Shown here in pieces: positions 6,155 through 6,171 of a stretch of DNA of 6,171 nt (position 1 is the stretch's first letter; every line of letters begins with the position of its first letter). The translations under genes were made by a program, and so were the position numbers. The DNA comes from an uncultured Collinsella sp. (GTDB lineage: Bacteria > Actinomycetota > Coriobacteriia > Coriobacteriales > Coriobacteriaceae): contig CABUWR010000083.1 of assembly GCA_902495265.1 (NCBI GenBank), forward strand, positions 1 to 6,171, written 5' to 3'. The notes below the pieces were generated by a model. It saw only the letters and a list, made by a program, of their open reading frames with translations. It was not told where the DNA came from and ran no database searches.

Positions 6155-6171
6155 CGGCAGACCACGACAGC

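Overview
The window looks like chromosome from a high-GC gut actinobacterium of the Coriobacteriia, most likely Collinsella or a close relative. The basis is strongly GC-ending codon use, good Shine-Dalgarno sites (AAAGGA, GGGAGG, AAGGAGG), the types of protein encoded, and a GTGTCCCC-type palindromic repeat that I associate from memory with that group. The genus is an inference. All five genes are on the + strand.

Layout: (1) 55-1566 encodes a cytosolic protein of the DUF1593 / Sde182 nucleoside-hydrolase-like family. Its first 80 codons are much less GC-biased than the rest. (2) 1567-1855 is intergenic. It carries three tandem copies of a roughly 45-base palindromic element (1595-1737), then an unassigned leader whose end can fold over the ribosome binding site of the next gene. 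(3) 1856-5230 is a tight three-gene cluster: a DUF4428 zinc-ribbon protein, a membrane protein with two N-terminal zinc ribbons and a C-terminal transmembrane hairpin, and an SPFH (band 7) protein ending in two zinc ribbons. (4) 5312-6154 encodes a lipoprotein with a lipocalin-like N-terminal part. A GC-rich hairpin at 5248-5272 separates it from the SPFH gene.

The zinc-ribbon membrane protein and the SPFH protein resemble YdjG and YdjI of Bacillus subtilis, which link PspA to the membrane in the phage-shock / envelope-stress response. The cluster is therefore probably a membrane-stress or membrane-organisation module. Here a DUF4428 protein is the first gene of the cluster, and no PspA or TPM-domain (YdjH-like) gene is in the window. 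Each of the three proteins has two candidate four-cysteine zinc sites, which suggests a shared recruitment or redox/zinc-responsive theme. This role is inferred from family and context.

The most striking non-coding signal is the repeat array. Between copies 2 and 3 the stem sequence changes on both arms so that pairing is kept, while the loop (TAAGNNCGTCCCC) and the preceding box (AGTGTCCCC) stay fixed. That is the signature of selection, or mobilisation, acting on a folded structure.
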